A stretch of DNA of 64,000 nucleotides from Polaromonas sp. (GCF_029945685.1 NZ_JAQSDA010000025.1:1-64000), one strand, 5' to 3'. Counted from the first letter of the stretch, positions 43,969 through 51,834 are shown. Translations and numbers: made by a program. The notes: generated from the sequence alone by a model not told the origin.

Positions 43969-43982
43969 TTGATGTGCATCAA
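43969..43982. promoter_or_regulatory. Perfect FNR/Anr-type box
   Basis: TTGATGTGCATCAA matches TTGAT-N4-ATCAA exactly. Its centre (43975.5) is 41.5 bases before position 44017, and a TATATT -10 box lies at 44005-44010. This is the layout of a class II FNR-activated promoter reading into the hemerythrin gene. Confidence 0.78.
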
Positions 43983-44016
43983 GCCGGGCGCACAGGCGCC
44001 CCCCTATATTGGCGGC

Positions 44017-44568
44017 ATGAAAACCCATCCCGCCGCGCACGACCCGGGCCATTCCAGCGAGCCGCTGACCGGTTTTTCCCAGTGTCATCTGGGCATTCTG
44101 TCCAAGCTTCAGGCCTTCGGGGAACTGCCTGCGCTCCAGGCGGCGGCGGCCCAGGCCCGAACCATCGCCACCGACACGCTGGCCCTCTTCCACCATGCCG
44201 TGTACGAGCACCACGCGGACGAGGAGCGTGAACTTTTTCCGGCCGTGTTGCGCAGCGCGGCCCGGGGCCAGGAGGCCGATGAAGTCCAGACCATGGTGCA
44301 GCGCCTGACGGCGCAGCACCGCCAGATCGAGGCGATGTGGAAAAAGCTGGAGCCCGCCGTCAAGGCCGTGGCGAAGGCCCAGTCTGTCGATCTGGACCTC
44401 GATGCCGTGGAAGAACTGGTGCACGCCTATTCCTCGCACGCGCGTTTCGAGGAGGAGTTTTTTCTGCCACTGGCCGAAACCATTCTCGGCCGCGACGGCA
44501 ACCACATGCAGGCGCTGGGCCTGTCGCTTCACTTGCGGCACACGCCGCAGCCCGTCGGCCACATCTGA
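44017..44568 (+). CDS. Hemerythrin HHE domain protein
   Basis: The 183-residue protein has the four-helix HHE pattern: FSQCHLGILSKL, FHHAVYEHHADEERELFPAV (the metal-binding H-HxxxE core), LTAQHRQIEAMW and SSHARFEEEFFLPLAETILG. It would bind a di-iron centre and bind oxygen or nitric oxide, or sense them. ATG 44017 has no ribosome site. It coincides with the start point predicted from the FNR box and TATATT, suggesting a leaderless mRNA. It is divergent from the uspA-type gene. Confidence 0.88.
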   Translation: MKTHPAAHDPGHSSEPLTGFSQCHLGILSKLQAFGELPALQAAAAQARTIATDTLALFHHAVYEHHADEERELFPAVLRSAARGQEADEVQTMVQRLTAQHRQIEAMWKKLEPAVKAVAKAQSVDLDLDAVEELVHAYSSHARFEEEFFLPLAETILGRDGNHMQALGLSLHLRHTPQPVGHI

Positions 44569-44678
44569 GGGCGGTGCCACGCGGGCTTGCCGGTGATTCC
44601 TGCCCGCATCGCTGTACGATAGCCGGTGGTGCTCGGGCCGATCGGACCTGAGGCCTTTCCTTTCTATCGGTGCATTCC

Positions 44679-45041
44679 ATGAAAAGTCATTCAAGCCCCG
44701 GCGGACTCGTTTACTCGACCGAGGCCGGGCGCATGTGCCCGGCTTGCCGCAAGGCGCTGGCCCAGTGCGTGTGCCGCCAGACGCGGCCGCTGCCCCCGTC
44801 CGATGGCATTGTCCGGGTGTCGCGCGAGACCAAAGGCCGTGGCGGTAAAAGCGTGACCGTGGTCAAGGGACTGGCCCTGCAGGACGCGGCGCTGGTTCTG
44901 GTCGGCAAACAGCTCAAGACGGCCTGCGGCTCCGGTGGCACGGTCAAGGACGGCGTCATCGAAGTGCAGGGCGACCATGCCGCGCTGGTGGTGGACCTGC
45001 TTGCCAAACAGGGCTGGACCGTCAAGCGTGCGGGTGCATGA
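44679..45041 (+). CDS. SUI1/YciH family translation factor
   Basis: The 120-residue protein has an N-terminal part with a four-Cys knot-like set (MCPACRKALAQCVC) and the SUI1 domain: VRVSRETKGRGGKSVTVVKG, KQLKTACGSGGTVKDGVIEV, QGDHAALVVDLLAKQGW. Bacterial YciH is an eIF1 relative that checks initiation complexes. It overlaps the DUF3820 gene by four bases. Confidence 0.93.
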   Translation: MKSHSSPGGLVYSTEAGRMCPACRKALAQCVCRQTRPLPPSDGIVRVSRETKGRGGKSVTVVKGLALQDAALVLVGKQLKTACGSGGTVKDGVIEVQGDHAALVVDLLAKQGWTVKRAGA

Positions 45042-45250
45042 AGCCTGAAGACCTGCAACTGCTGGTGACGCGCGAGATGCCTTTTGGCAAGTACAAGGGG
45101 CGGCTGATCGCCGACCTGCCGGGCAATTACCTCGCGTGGTTTGCCCGCGAAGGTTTCCCCAACAACGAGATCGGTCGCCTGCTGGCGCTGATGCTGGAAA
45201 TCGACCACAACGGGCTGTCCGCGTTGCTGCAGCCCCTGCGCAGGCGCTGA
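45038..45250 (+). CDS. DUF3820 family small protein
   Basis: The 70-residue protein matches DUF3820, sometimes labelled a putative quorum-sensing-regulated factor: MPFGKYKGRLIADLPGNYLA followed by WFAREGFPNNEIGRLLALM. It may carry a small exonuclease-associated motif (MPFGKYKG) also seen as an accessory in DNA polymerase III epsilon-like proteins. Its start overlaps the SUI1 gene stop, so the two are co-translated. Function is unknown. Confidence 0.85.
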   Translation: MKPEDLQLLVTREMPFGKYKGRLIADLPGNYLAWFAREGFPNNEIGRLLALMLEIDHNGLSALLQPLRRR

Positions 45251-45343
45251 CCGGGGGGCTTGTTTCCGGGCAGCGCCAGGCATACGATGAACAGGCCGCT
45301 GCGTGAAAGTCGCGCAAACGGCCTGGAAGCAGCAGGAGGCCTT

Positions 45344-45976
45344 ATGCCGCAGTTGATCGCATCGGTTGAGGGGGTCGAAATCAAGCATGTCCACCTGCGC
45401 AAGGACCGGACCACGCTGGGCCGGCGGCCGCACAACGACATTGTCTTCAACAACCTGGTGGTCAGCGGTGAGCACTGCGTGTTTGAACTGGAAGGCCTGG
45501 CCGACGTGTATGTCGAAGACCTGCATAGCACCAACGGCACCTATATCAACGGCAAGATGATCAAGTCGCGGCAGTTGCTGCATGACAACGACACCATCGC
45601 GATCGGAAACTTCAGGATCCAGTACCTTTCGGCCTCGGAAGATTCCGGCTACCACGAGACCGCTGCGATGAAGCTCGAAGGCCATGGCCTGCCGGGCGCG
45701 GCGGGTGCGTTGCACGCCAGTTTCAAGGTGCTATCGGGTTCGTCGGCCGGACTGGAGGTGCCCGTGGTCAAGGCGGTGACCACCTTCGGCAAGCCCGATG
45801 TCAGCGTTGTGGCCGTTTCCCACCGGCGCTACGGCTACTACGTGGCGCACATGGCCGGCGAGGCCTTGCCGACCCTCAATGGCCAGCCGATCGGTGCCGA
45901 CGCGGTGCCGCTGGCCCACAACGACGTGCTGGAACTCGCGGGAACCAGCATGCAGTTTTTACTCAAGGACCGTTAG
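45344..45976 (+). CDS. FHA domain protein
   Basis: The 210-residue protein has an N-terminal FHA phosphothreonine-binding domain: TTLGRRPHNDIVFNNLVVSG followed by EDLHSTNGTYINGKMIKSR. The G-R, S-G-x-H and N-G motifs that touch phosphate are all present. The second half (about 120-210) looks like a diverged second FHA-like fold (VVKAVTTFGKPDVSVVAVSH, HNDVLELAGTSMQFLL). ATG 45344 has AGGAGG upstream. No Ser/Thr kinase or secretion gene is near. Confidence 0.9.
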   Translation: MPQLIASVEGVEIKHVHLRKDRTTLGRRPHNDIVFNNLVVSGEHCVFELEGLADVYVEDLHSTNGTYINGKMIKSRQLLHDNDTIAIGNFRIQYLSASEDSGYHETAAMKLEGHGLPGAAGALHASFKVLSGSSAGLEVPVVKAVTTFGKPDVSVVAVSHRRYGYYVAHMAGEALPTLNGQPIGADAVPLAHNDVLELAGTSMQFLLKDR

Positions 45977-46096
45977 TTCCCGGTCCAGGGCCCGTTTGCG
46001 GGTGATTCCGCATATTTTGTATATTAATACCAAAGATTGACAGGGTTTTATAGACCTTTTTTTACGTAAGTTCGTACCCAGATCCTTCCGCAATAC

Positions 46097-46125
46097 CAAG
46101 AAGAATCAAGAAGAATCAAGAAGAA
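46097..46125. repeat. 10-bp tandem repeat, 2.9 copies
   Basis: CAAGAAGAAT is repeated twice and followed by CAAGAAGAA. It lies between the FHA and S24 genes. Confidence 0.75.
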
Positions 46126-46231
46126 GAACAACAGGCTACGCACAGAGCTTGTTTGGAAGGCGCCGGCAGGGCGCCTGTTTCAAGCCTTTTCACGGTCACT
46201 GCGCACCGTAGCTGCGTTCCGCGCGAACGCT

Positions 46232-46262
46232 AAATTCTCTATCCAGAGACAAATTTTCTATC
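46232..46262. promoter_or_regulatory. Candidate repressor operator (two direct repeats)
   Basis: AAATTCTCTATC (46232-46243) and AAATTTTCTATC (46251-46262) are 19 bases apart, start to start, 25 bases before the repressor ATG. A related inverted word lies downstream (46997). Confidence 0.5.
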
Positions 46263-46287
46263 GAGGCGGGAGCCTAACCTCTAGACT

Positions 46288-46905
46288 ATGAGCGTTCACA
46301 CATTAATCAGGGAAGGCCGCAAACGGCTGGGCATGAGCGAGCAGCAGTTTGCTGACGCTGCCGGCGTCAGCCGCGGGGCCGTACAACAATGGGAAAGACC
46401 AGGCGGCACCGCGCCAAAACGTTCCAACCAGCGCAGGGTGGCAGAGCTGCTTGGCGTTTCCGTGGCGGAGTTGATCTCTGGGGGTTCCAATGTCAGCCCG
46501 GGCTTTGACGTGAGGGCTGAAGTGCCGCTGATTTCTGAAGTGCAGGCCGGAAATTACACGGTGATTGACAACTTCAATCCCGGGGACGGACTGGAAATGG
46601 TGCCGGTGACGGTCGCCATCAAGCGCCACACCTTTGCGCTGCGGGTCCAGGGGGACAGCATGGTGGGCACCAACCTCGACTCCTTCCCTGAAGGCTCCCT
46701 GTTGATCGTGGAGCCCGAAATGCAGGCCGTTCCAGGCGACTATGTGATCGCACTCAACAGCGACAACGAGACGACCTTCAAGCAGCTCATCAGGGATGGC
46801 GGCGAGCTTTTCCTCAAACCGCTCAACGTGCGCTACCCCATCCGTCCCCTGGGGAGTGCAGAGATCATCGGCGTCGTACGCGAATTCACCAAAAAATTCC
46901 GCTAG
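46288..46905 (+). CDS. XRE-family S24 (LexA-like) repressor
   Basis: The 205-residue protein has an N-terminal XRE helix-turn-helix (RKRLGMSEQQFADAAGVSRG, VQQWERPGG) and a C-terminal S24/LexA-type self-cleaving domain. The latter has an Ala87-Gly88 cleavage site (EVQAGNY), nucleophile Ser124 in QGDSMVG, and general base Lys165 in ETTFKQL. It should cleave itself on RecA activation and so respond to DNA damage, as phage CI repressors do. No phage genes surround it, so it seems a chromosomal regulator. Confidence 0.9.
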   Translation: MSVHTLIREGRKRLGMSEQQFADAAGVSRGAVQQWERPGGTAPKRSNQRRVAELLGVSVAELISGGSNVSPGFDVRAEVPLISEVQAGNYTVIDNFNPGDGLEMVPVTVAIKRHTFALRVQGDSMVGTNLDSFPEGSLLIVEPEMQAVPGDYVIALNSDNETTFKQLIRDGGELFLKPLNVRYPIRPLGSAEIIGVVREFTKKFR

Positions 46906-46996
46906 CCTTTGCGACTGGCACGGACCCCTGACCATCGGTCGGGATAGCACCAAAGCCTTCGGCCGGTATCGGCAGGTTAAAAAAAGTTTTGGTTTA

Positions 46997-47008
46997 GATA
47001 GAAAAATC
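46997..47008. promoter_or_regulatory. Inverted copy of the candidate operator word
   Basis: GATAGAAAAATC is close to the complement (GATAGAAAATTT) of the words upstream of the repressor. It lies 48 bases before the GTG of the next gene. Confidence 0.35.
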
Positions 47009-47055
47009 ATCTTTTTCCCCGCATTTGGGTAGACTCCCCAAAAAGGGGGGTACGC

Positions 47056-47748
47056 GTGCTCGATGATTTGACGGAGCCGGTCGTTCTGGGGCTCTTGCTG
47101 CTGGTAGCTGTGGCCGGCGCCTGCGCTCTGCTTTACAGAGGCCATCTGCGGCGCGACGCCCTGCGCAGCATGAGTGCCCCCAGCCAGTGGCCGATCACGG
47201 CGCGCGAGCTGGTCGCGCCGGATGAACATGAAGTCTGGCCGTGGTTGCGCGGAGTTTTTGCGGACTACCACGTCATGCTGAAGATTCCGCTGGCGCGCTA
47301 CACCGCGCCCACCACCCCCGCAGAAAGCAAGGTCTGGCACAAGCGCCTGAGCGGCGTCTACTGCACGTTCACCGTCTGTGGTGCGGACGGAACCGTGATT
47401 GGTTGCGTGGACGTCGTGGGAGCAGGCGACAGTGACCGGGCGCACTGGTACGTCAAGGAATCGGTTCTGGGCAAATGCGGCATCCCCTATGTGATGGTCA
47501 GCTGCGGCAAGCTGCCGACGGGTGAAAGCCTTCGCGCGGCTTTCATCGGGCAGATCGAGTTGAGCGGGACCGACACGAACGACCCCCTGGCCCTGGAAGC
47601 ACTGGCCGGCAGCGGATCGCTGGAACTGACGGCCGTCGACCCGATGGAGGCTTCGCCGGTCGAGCCGGCGCGCGGCGATCTGCACGCCAGCCTGGAGCAG
47701 CAGCGCCGGCCACGTGTTTTTCCCCCGGCAGGAGTCATCAATTCCTGA
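47056..47748 (+). CDS. Membrane-anchored DUF2726-like protein, paralogue A
   Basis: The 230-residue protein begins at GTG with an N-terminal transmembrane helix (VVLGLLLLVAVAGACALLY). A cytoplasmic domain follows with ARELVAPDEHEVWPWLRGVF, a GVYCTFTVCGADGTVIGCVD strand pair, and GIPYVMVSCGKLPTGESLRA. This resembles DUF2726, a nuclease-like fold found with envelope or stress genes; the catalytic residues are not clear. Its neighbour at 47921 shares the same plan and motifs, so they are tandem duplicates. The S24 repressor lies upstream. Confidence 0.7.
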   Translation: MLDDLTEPVVLGLLLLVAVAGACALLYRGHLRRDALRSMSAPSQWPITARELVAPDEHEVWPWLRGVFADYHVMLKIPLARYTAPTTPAESKVWHKRLSGVYCTFTVCGADGTVIGCVDVVGAGDSDRAHWYVKESVLGKCGIPYVMVSCGKLPTGESLRAAFIGQIELSGTDTNDPLALEALAGSGSLELTAVDPMEASPVEPARGDLHASLEQQRRPRVFPPAGVINS

Positions 47749-47920
47749 GCGCCGCCCGGCAGCCGTTGCGACAGTGCCGCCCGCGCTGCGCTGCTGCTTC
47801 CGTGCTTCATTTGGTAACCGTTCCCGCGGCCCTGCTTTGACCGGCGGGGTGTTTGTGACTTATGCTGGCTGCCAGAGGCGGGCTGGATCCGCCAGCGTGT
47901 TTACACAAGAAGGAGCTACC

Positions 47921-48709
47921 GTGAACCTGTCCACATGGCTGATGACTGCGCTGGGCCTTTTGCTGGGCATCGGGCTGGGGGTTCTGGCGCATTGGGGCTG
48001 GTCACGCCGGCGCGTCGAACGCAAGCTGCGTCTGCCGGCACGCTGGCTGCTCAATGCCCGTGGCCTGATGACCAGCGAGGAGCAGGAGGTGTGGAAGTGG
48101 CTGCGCACGGCGTTTGCGGACCATGCGGTGATGATCAAGGTGCCCGTCATGCGCTTCACGATTCCAAGCACCAAAAACCGGCCCGAAAACAAGGACCAGC
48201 ACTGGCACGAACTGCTGGAGGGGGTTTACTGCAGCTTCACCGTCTGCACGCTGGACGGCAAGGTGGTCGGCTGTGTCGACGTGCCGGGCAAGCGGGGCCT
48301 GACCAAAGCGCAGAAGGACATGAAGGAAAGCCTGTTGCTCGAATGCGGCATTGGCTACACCACGGTGCGCAGCGGGAGCCTGCCCACCGGCGGCGCCATG
48401 CGGGCGGCATTTCTGGGTGAAGTCCCGATGTCGGAGGCCGAAGCCGACGAGACCCGGGGCGGCGACAGCAGCTTTCATGCGGCGCTCGACGAGTTCACCA
48501 GCGAAAAGGTGCGCGCCGCCAAGGCTGCTGCGCTCAAGGAGCTCAAGGACAAACAGGCTGTCGACACCGACCCGCGGGAGAAAAACCGCAACGTCGGCTT
48601 CAACCCCGATGGCACCGGGTCCTTCATGACAGGTGACAAGCCGGGCCGTTTTGCGACCCCCTGGGAAGACTCCTTCACCCTGCCGGCAGACGGATCGCGA
48701 GGCAGGTAG
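47921..48709 (+). CDS. Membrane-anchored DUF2726-like protein, paralogue B
   Basis: The 262-residue protein starts at GTG 47921 with AGAAGGAGCTACC upstream. It has a transmembrane helix (LMTALGLLLGIGLGVLAHWG), a domain paralogous to the one at 47056 (MTSEEQEVWKWLRTAFADHA, GVYCSFTVCTLDGKVVGCVD, SGSLPTGGAMRAAFLGEVP) and a charged 70-residue tail (AAKAAALKELKDKQAVDTD). The shared features prove duplication. I cannot name a function. Confidence 0.7.
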   Translation: MNLSTWLMTALGLLLGIGLGVLAHWGWSRRRVERKLRLPARWLLNARGLMTSEEQEVWKWLRTAFADHAVMIKVPVMRFTIPSTKNRPENKDQHWHELLEGVYCSFTVCTLDGKVVGCVDVPGKRGLTKAQKDMKESLLLECGIGYTTVRSGSLPTGGAMRAAFLGEVPMSEAEADETRGGDSSFHAALDEFTSEKVRAAKAAALKELKDKQAVDTDPREKNRNVGFNPDGTGSFMTGDKPGRFATPWEDSFTLPADGSRGR

Positions 48710-48895
48710 TCCCGACACCGGCAGAGGCAGCGCCCCGAGCCTGTGCGGGCGGCCCGGCCGCCTTTTTTTTGCCCCTGAAAGACCTGTCCTACAGACACTC
48801 GCGTGGGTCGCGCTGTCGGTCGGGCGTGATCTCCCTCAGGCCGGCCGCGCCCGTCTGCCTAGACTGGGGCATCTTTCACCGTTCAGGACCACCAC

Positions 48896-49378
48896 ATGAT
48901 CACCACCAACCTCGTTTTCCGTGCACACCGCGCCTGGGCCGGCCTGGGGCTGTCCCTGCTCATGGGCGCAGCCCTGGCGCAGGCACCCATCACGGCGACC
49001 GGCACCACGGGTATTGATGCCTCGGGCAATGCACAGAAGGAGCGCGCTGCCTGCATGGAAGGCCGGTCCCAGCAGGACCAGGCCACCTGTCTGCGGGAAG
49101 TCAACAATGCCGGGGCTGAAAAACGCAGCGGCAAGATGGACAACAGCGGCGCCCAGTTTGAAGCCAATGCCCGCTTGCGCTGTGAAGCGCTCACGGGCGA
49201 AGACCGCTCGGCCTGCGAAGCCCGCGTCAGCGGTTATGGCAACGCCAGCGGCAGTGTCGCCGGCGGCGGGGTGATTCGCGAGGTCGAAACCGTGGTGGTG
49301 CCGGCCGGCGCCACCTCGGTGCGCATTGAGCCGCAGACCAATGCGCCGGTGCTGCTGGTTCCGGTGCCGCAGAAATAA
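48896..49378 (+). CDS. Exported protein with Cys pairs, unknown
   Basis: The 160-residue protein has a signal peptide (GLGLSLLMGAALA) cut near AQA at 30. The mature part has Cys in CMEGRSQQDQATCLRE and RCEALTGEDRSACEARV, the pattern of small helical hairpins held by disulfides and repeated twice. The last 45 residues are Val/Pro-rich. ATG 48896 starts MITTNLVF. It precedes pssA by 72 bp. I recognise no named family. Confidence 0.68.
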   Translation: MITTNLVFRAHRAWAGLGLSLLMGAALAQAPITATGTTGIDASGNAQKERAACMEGRSQQDQATCLREVNNAGAEKRSGKMDNSGAQFEANARLRCEALTGEDRSACEARVSGYGNASGSVAGGGVIREVETVVVPAGATSVRIEPQTNAPVLLVPVPQK

Positions 49379-49450
49379 GTAAATAAAGTACGGCATGGCA
49401 GGCCGCCAGGCTGGCCGGACCGATACGATCACCGATGAAAGCAGGCGCCC

Positions 49451-50074
49451 TTGACTGACAAGCCCAGACATTTTTCCATGTTGCGCGAGTTTCACCTCGC
49501 GGATTTCCTCACGCTGTGTAATGCGGCCTGCGGGGTTGCGGGTGTTTTTCTGGCGATGCTGTACGCGGTGGAGGGTGCCAAGGCCTGGTTTTATGCGGCT
49601 GCGGCGATGGCTCCGGCGGCCTTTATCTTCGACGTGCTGGATGGCCGCGTGGCACGCTGGCGCAGCCAGCATTCGGCGCTGGGGCGTGAGCTTGATTCGC
49701 TGGCAGACATCATTTCATTTGGTGTGGCCCCTGCCGCGCTGGCGTTTGCGGCGGGTCTGCGGGGCGGCTGGGACTGGATCGCGCTGATCTACTTTGTCTG
49801 CTGCGGCGTGAGCCGGCTGGCACGCTACAACGTCACGGCGGAAACCTTGTCGGCAGGTGCCGACAAGGTGGCCTATTTCGAGGGCACACCGATTCCCACC
49901 AGTGTGCTGCTCACCGCCTTGCTGGCGGTGGCGGCCTGGCAGGACCGTCTGGGAGACCAGCTCTACGGCGGTGTCTGGATGCTGGGCCCTTGGGCGCTGC
50001 ACCCTCTGTCCCTGCTGTTCGTGCTGTCCGGCACGCTGATGCTGAGCAAGACACTGCGTATTCCCAAATTCTGA
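49451..50074 (+). CDS. pssA: CDP-diacylglycerol-serine O-phosphatidyltransferase
   Basis: The 207-residue inner-membrane enzyme has the CDP-alcohol phosphotransferase motif D-G-x2-A-R-x8-G-x3-D-x3-D at residues 64-86 (starts DGRVARW, ends DSLAD), and about six to seven hydrophobic segments. FGVAPAALAF after the motif is typical of the Gram-positive-type (class II) phosphatidylserine synthase. The reading begins at TTG 49451; ATG 49478 is an alternative. It makes phosphatidylserine, the precursor of phosphatidylethanolamine. Confidence 0.87.
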   Translation: MTDKPRHFSMLREFHLADFLTLCNAACGVAGVFLAMLYAVEGAKAWFYAAAAMAPAAFIFDVLDGRVARWRSQHSALGRELDSLADIISFGVAPAALAFAAGLRGGWDWIALIYFVCCGVSRLARYNVTAETLSAGADKVAYFEGTPIPTSVLLTALLAVAAWQDRLGDQLYGGVWMLGPWALHPLSLLFVLSGTLMLSKTLRIPKF

Positions 50075-50103
50075 GTTCCGCGTTGGGTGATCCTTGTCGT
50101 GAA

Positions 50104-50156
50104 GCCAAATGGGGCTCCAGCCCTTGTGTGGATTGCGCGAGATGCTATCAAAAAGG
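50104..50156 (-). repeat. Interspersed repeat R1, copy 8
   Basis: Minus-oriented: CAAATGGGGCTCCAGCCCTT, then GCGCGAGATGCTATCAAAAA on the plus strand. Confidence 0.75.
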
Positions 50157-50232
50157 GAGCGTTGACGCATAGAGTGGCGCGCTACCGGTTGCTGTGTCGG
50201 CCGCCACTGACAGAGCCTTTCAGATTCCGCCT

Positions 50233-50445
50233 ATGGAAAAAGCGTCGCGTTTCACCAAAAATAGCGGCATGCCAATCGTTAAAGATACCTCCCCTCCGAA
50301 GTCCGCCGGGCTGTCCGCTACACCGCCCCCGGGTGTGTGGGGTTCGCTGGTGGCCTATGTCTCATCGGTGTCGGCGGGCATTGCCGCGGTAGCCGCGCTG
50401 GCGACTGTAGGGGTTCCGGTGCAATCCTGGATCACTGCTTTCTGA
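50233..50445 (+). CDS. Small membrane protein (70 aa), unknown
   Basis: The 70-residue frame begins MEKASRFTKNSGMPIVKDTS and ends with a hydrophobic helix (SLVAYVSSVSAGIAAVAALA). A frame open to 50194 exists, but ATG 50233 is the better start. It is the first of four small genes in a row (50233, 50451, 50626, then GAF). No family is recognised. Confidence 0.5.
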   Translation: MEKASRFTKNSGMPIVKDTSPPKSAGLSATPPPGVWGSLVAYVSSVSAGIAAVAALATVGVPVQSWITAF

Positions 50446-50450
50446 CGACC

Positions 50451-50615
50451 ATGTCGGCCACCCACCGTACCCACCCCTCCGAAAATGGCGAGCCGCTGTC
50501 GCCTGGCGGAAAAACCGTGCCGGCGCCTGCCGAGTTTCCGGTCGAGCCCGACCTTGGGCCCGTGCCCCCGCCGGCGCATCCGGAAGAACCCGGAACGGTT
50601 CAACCCCCTATTTAA
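50451..50615 (+). CDS. Small Pro-rich protein (54 aa), unknown
   Basis: ATG 50451 lies five bases after the stop of the previous small gene. The 54 residues are rich in Pro and Glu (PAPAEFPVEPDLGPVPPPAH) and should be disordered. It may be real because of the tight packing, but it has no strong ribosome site. Confidence 0.4.
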   Translation: MSATHRTHPSENGEPLSPGGKTVPAPAEFPVEPDLGPVPPPAHPEEPGTVQPPI

Positions 50616-50625
50616 GGCCCGACCC

Positions 50626-50826
50626 ATGACTGCTCCCCTCACGAAAGCGCAGGAAGCCCTGGCAGACTACGACGAGGCGCGGGCGGACTACATGCGTTTT
50701 CTGAGCATGGACCCGCCGGACTACAAGGCGGTCAACGACGCCATGGTGGCCATGGACGAAGCCCACATCCGCTTCAAGATGGCGATGGGCGACTCGGACC
50801 CGCCTACCCATCTCCGTCCGCTGTAG
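50626..50826 (+). CDS. Small helical protein (66 aa), paralogue of 51535
   Basis: The 66-residue protein begins MTAPLTKAQEALADYDEARA, a helix, then MDPPDYKAVNDAMVAMDEAH and a second helix. The gene at 51535 has the same plan (ADYD, aromatic, then PP/VPDxxxxDAAxAALDAAHxRxK). The shared order with divergence suggests an old duplication. It probably forms a helical hairpin that could bind a partner; the adjacent GAF and receiver genes are candidates. Function is unknown. Confidence 0.65.
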   Translation: MTAPLTKAQEALADYDEARADYMRFLSMDPPDYKAVNDAMVAMDEAHIRFKMAMGDSDPPTHLRPL

Positions 50827-50936
50827 CAGCCTGGGCTTTCGTCGCTCATAACCAGCCGAGACACCGGCTTTCGTCCCGCTGCATACAATCGTGGCTTCAC
50901 GCCACGGTCGCCCGGCCACCTACTGAAAGCCCCCCA

Positions 50937-51389
50937 GTGCAAGACTGCTTTGACGACATTGCCAAATTCAAGGCAGTGCTGGCGGACCAAGGGGTTCCCG
51001 GCGCGCTGGCCTTCCTGAACCGCCGCGCGCCGCACCGCTACACGGCCATCTACAAACTCGACGGTGATGTGATGCTGAACGTGGGTATTCACGACCGGCT
51101 GGGCCAGGTGGCCTCTCCCTTGCCACCCACGCCCCGCGACCACTCGCTTTGCAGTTTTGTGGAAGCCAGCCAGGCCTTTGTCAGCGAGGATGTCCTGGCC
51201 GACCCGCGCCTGGCCACCCACATCCAGCGTGGGCGGATCAATGCCTATGTGGGCTTGCCGCTGTCGCGCGGTCCGAGTCATCTGTACGGCACACTTTGCC
51301 AGATGGACCCCGACGCCCAACACCTGCCTGAAGGCGAATACCGCTTTCTGGAAATGGTTGCGCCGCTGCTGCTCGACCACCTGGATTGA
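50937..51389 (+). CDS. GAF domain protein
   Basis: The 150-residue protein is one GAF domain: PGALAFLNRRAPHRYTAIYK, then PRDHSLCSFVEASQAFVSED, DPRLATHIQRGRINAYVGLP, and EGEYRFLEMVAPLLLDHLD. It starts at GTG. Free-standing GAF domains sense small molecules or redox. The Cys in SLCSF is at the place of cofactor-linked Cys in some sensors. Two small helical paralogues flank it (50626 and 51535), and an orphan receiver follows. Confidence 0.8.
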   Translation: MQDCFDDIAKFKAVLADQGVPGALAFLNRRAPHRYTAIYKLDGDVMLNVGIHDRLGQVASPLPPTPRDHSLCSFVEASQAFVSEDVLADPRLATHIQRGRINAYVGLPLSRGPSHLYGTLCQMDPDAQHLPEGEYRFLEMVAPLLLDHLD

Positions 51390-51534
51390 TGCAGCGGCCG
51401 CCCCGGTAGGTGGCCTCCGACATCGGGAGTTTGAGTTGACCTATGCCAAAGTCGGTCCGGCCCGCCCACAATGAGTTACATGTGGGGCAGGGATCGGCCG
51501 ACCCTGCATCGTGGACCACCCAGCCGGAGATGAC

Positions 51535-51738
51535 ATGCAGGCACACCTCACCAGCTCTCACACTCGCCCCACCGTGGCCCTGGCCGACTACGATTTTCTG
51601 CGGGCCACTTACGACATGCTGCTGCGCGCACCGGTGCCCGACCAGCGTGCCATCGACGCGGCCTTCGCCGCACTGGACGCGGCCCACGCGCGCCTGAAGG
51701 CAGCCCACTTGCAGCGGGTGTTGGGCCTGTTGAACTAG
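51535..51738 (+). CDS. Small helical protein (67 aa), paralogue of 50626
   Basis: The 67-residue protein has GGAG six bases before ATG 51535, which beats the upstream GTG 51511. After MQAHLTSSHTRPTVALADYD it has two helices with LLRAPVPDQRAIDAAFAALD and AAHARLKAAHLQRVLGLLN. It shares the layout of the 50626 product. Function is unknown. Confidence 0.62.
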   Translation: MQAHLTSSHTRPTVALADYDFLRATYDMLLRAPVPDQRAIDAAFAALDAAHARLKAAHLQRVLGLLN

Positions 51739-51834
51739 GATTTTTTCATGGCGACCGCGTCTGCATTTTTGCCGACAGCCCGTTCCGGCCCATGGTGGCC
51801 CCGACCCTTCTGACCCGTAAAAGCAGGAAAACCC

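Larger units (their letters stand above)
45977..46287. other. AT-richer control region before the S24 repressor gene
   Basis: This 311-base stretch has no gene. It holds a TTGACA box at 46037-46042 with a poor -10 17 bases later, a 10-bp tandem repeat (46097-46125), and two AAATTYTCTATC words just before the repressor start. Confidence 0.6.

Noticed and set aside
41950..44694. A 914-codon minus-strand frame opposite the second TRAP operon and hemerythrin gene
   Set aside because: It is an antisense shadow of DctM, with runs of His/Gln/Arg typical of such shadows, and it crosses several real genes.
46288..46905. S24 repressor as a sign of a prophage
   Set aside because: No integrase, phage structural, lysis or attachment-site features lie within reach on either side.
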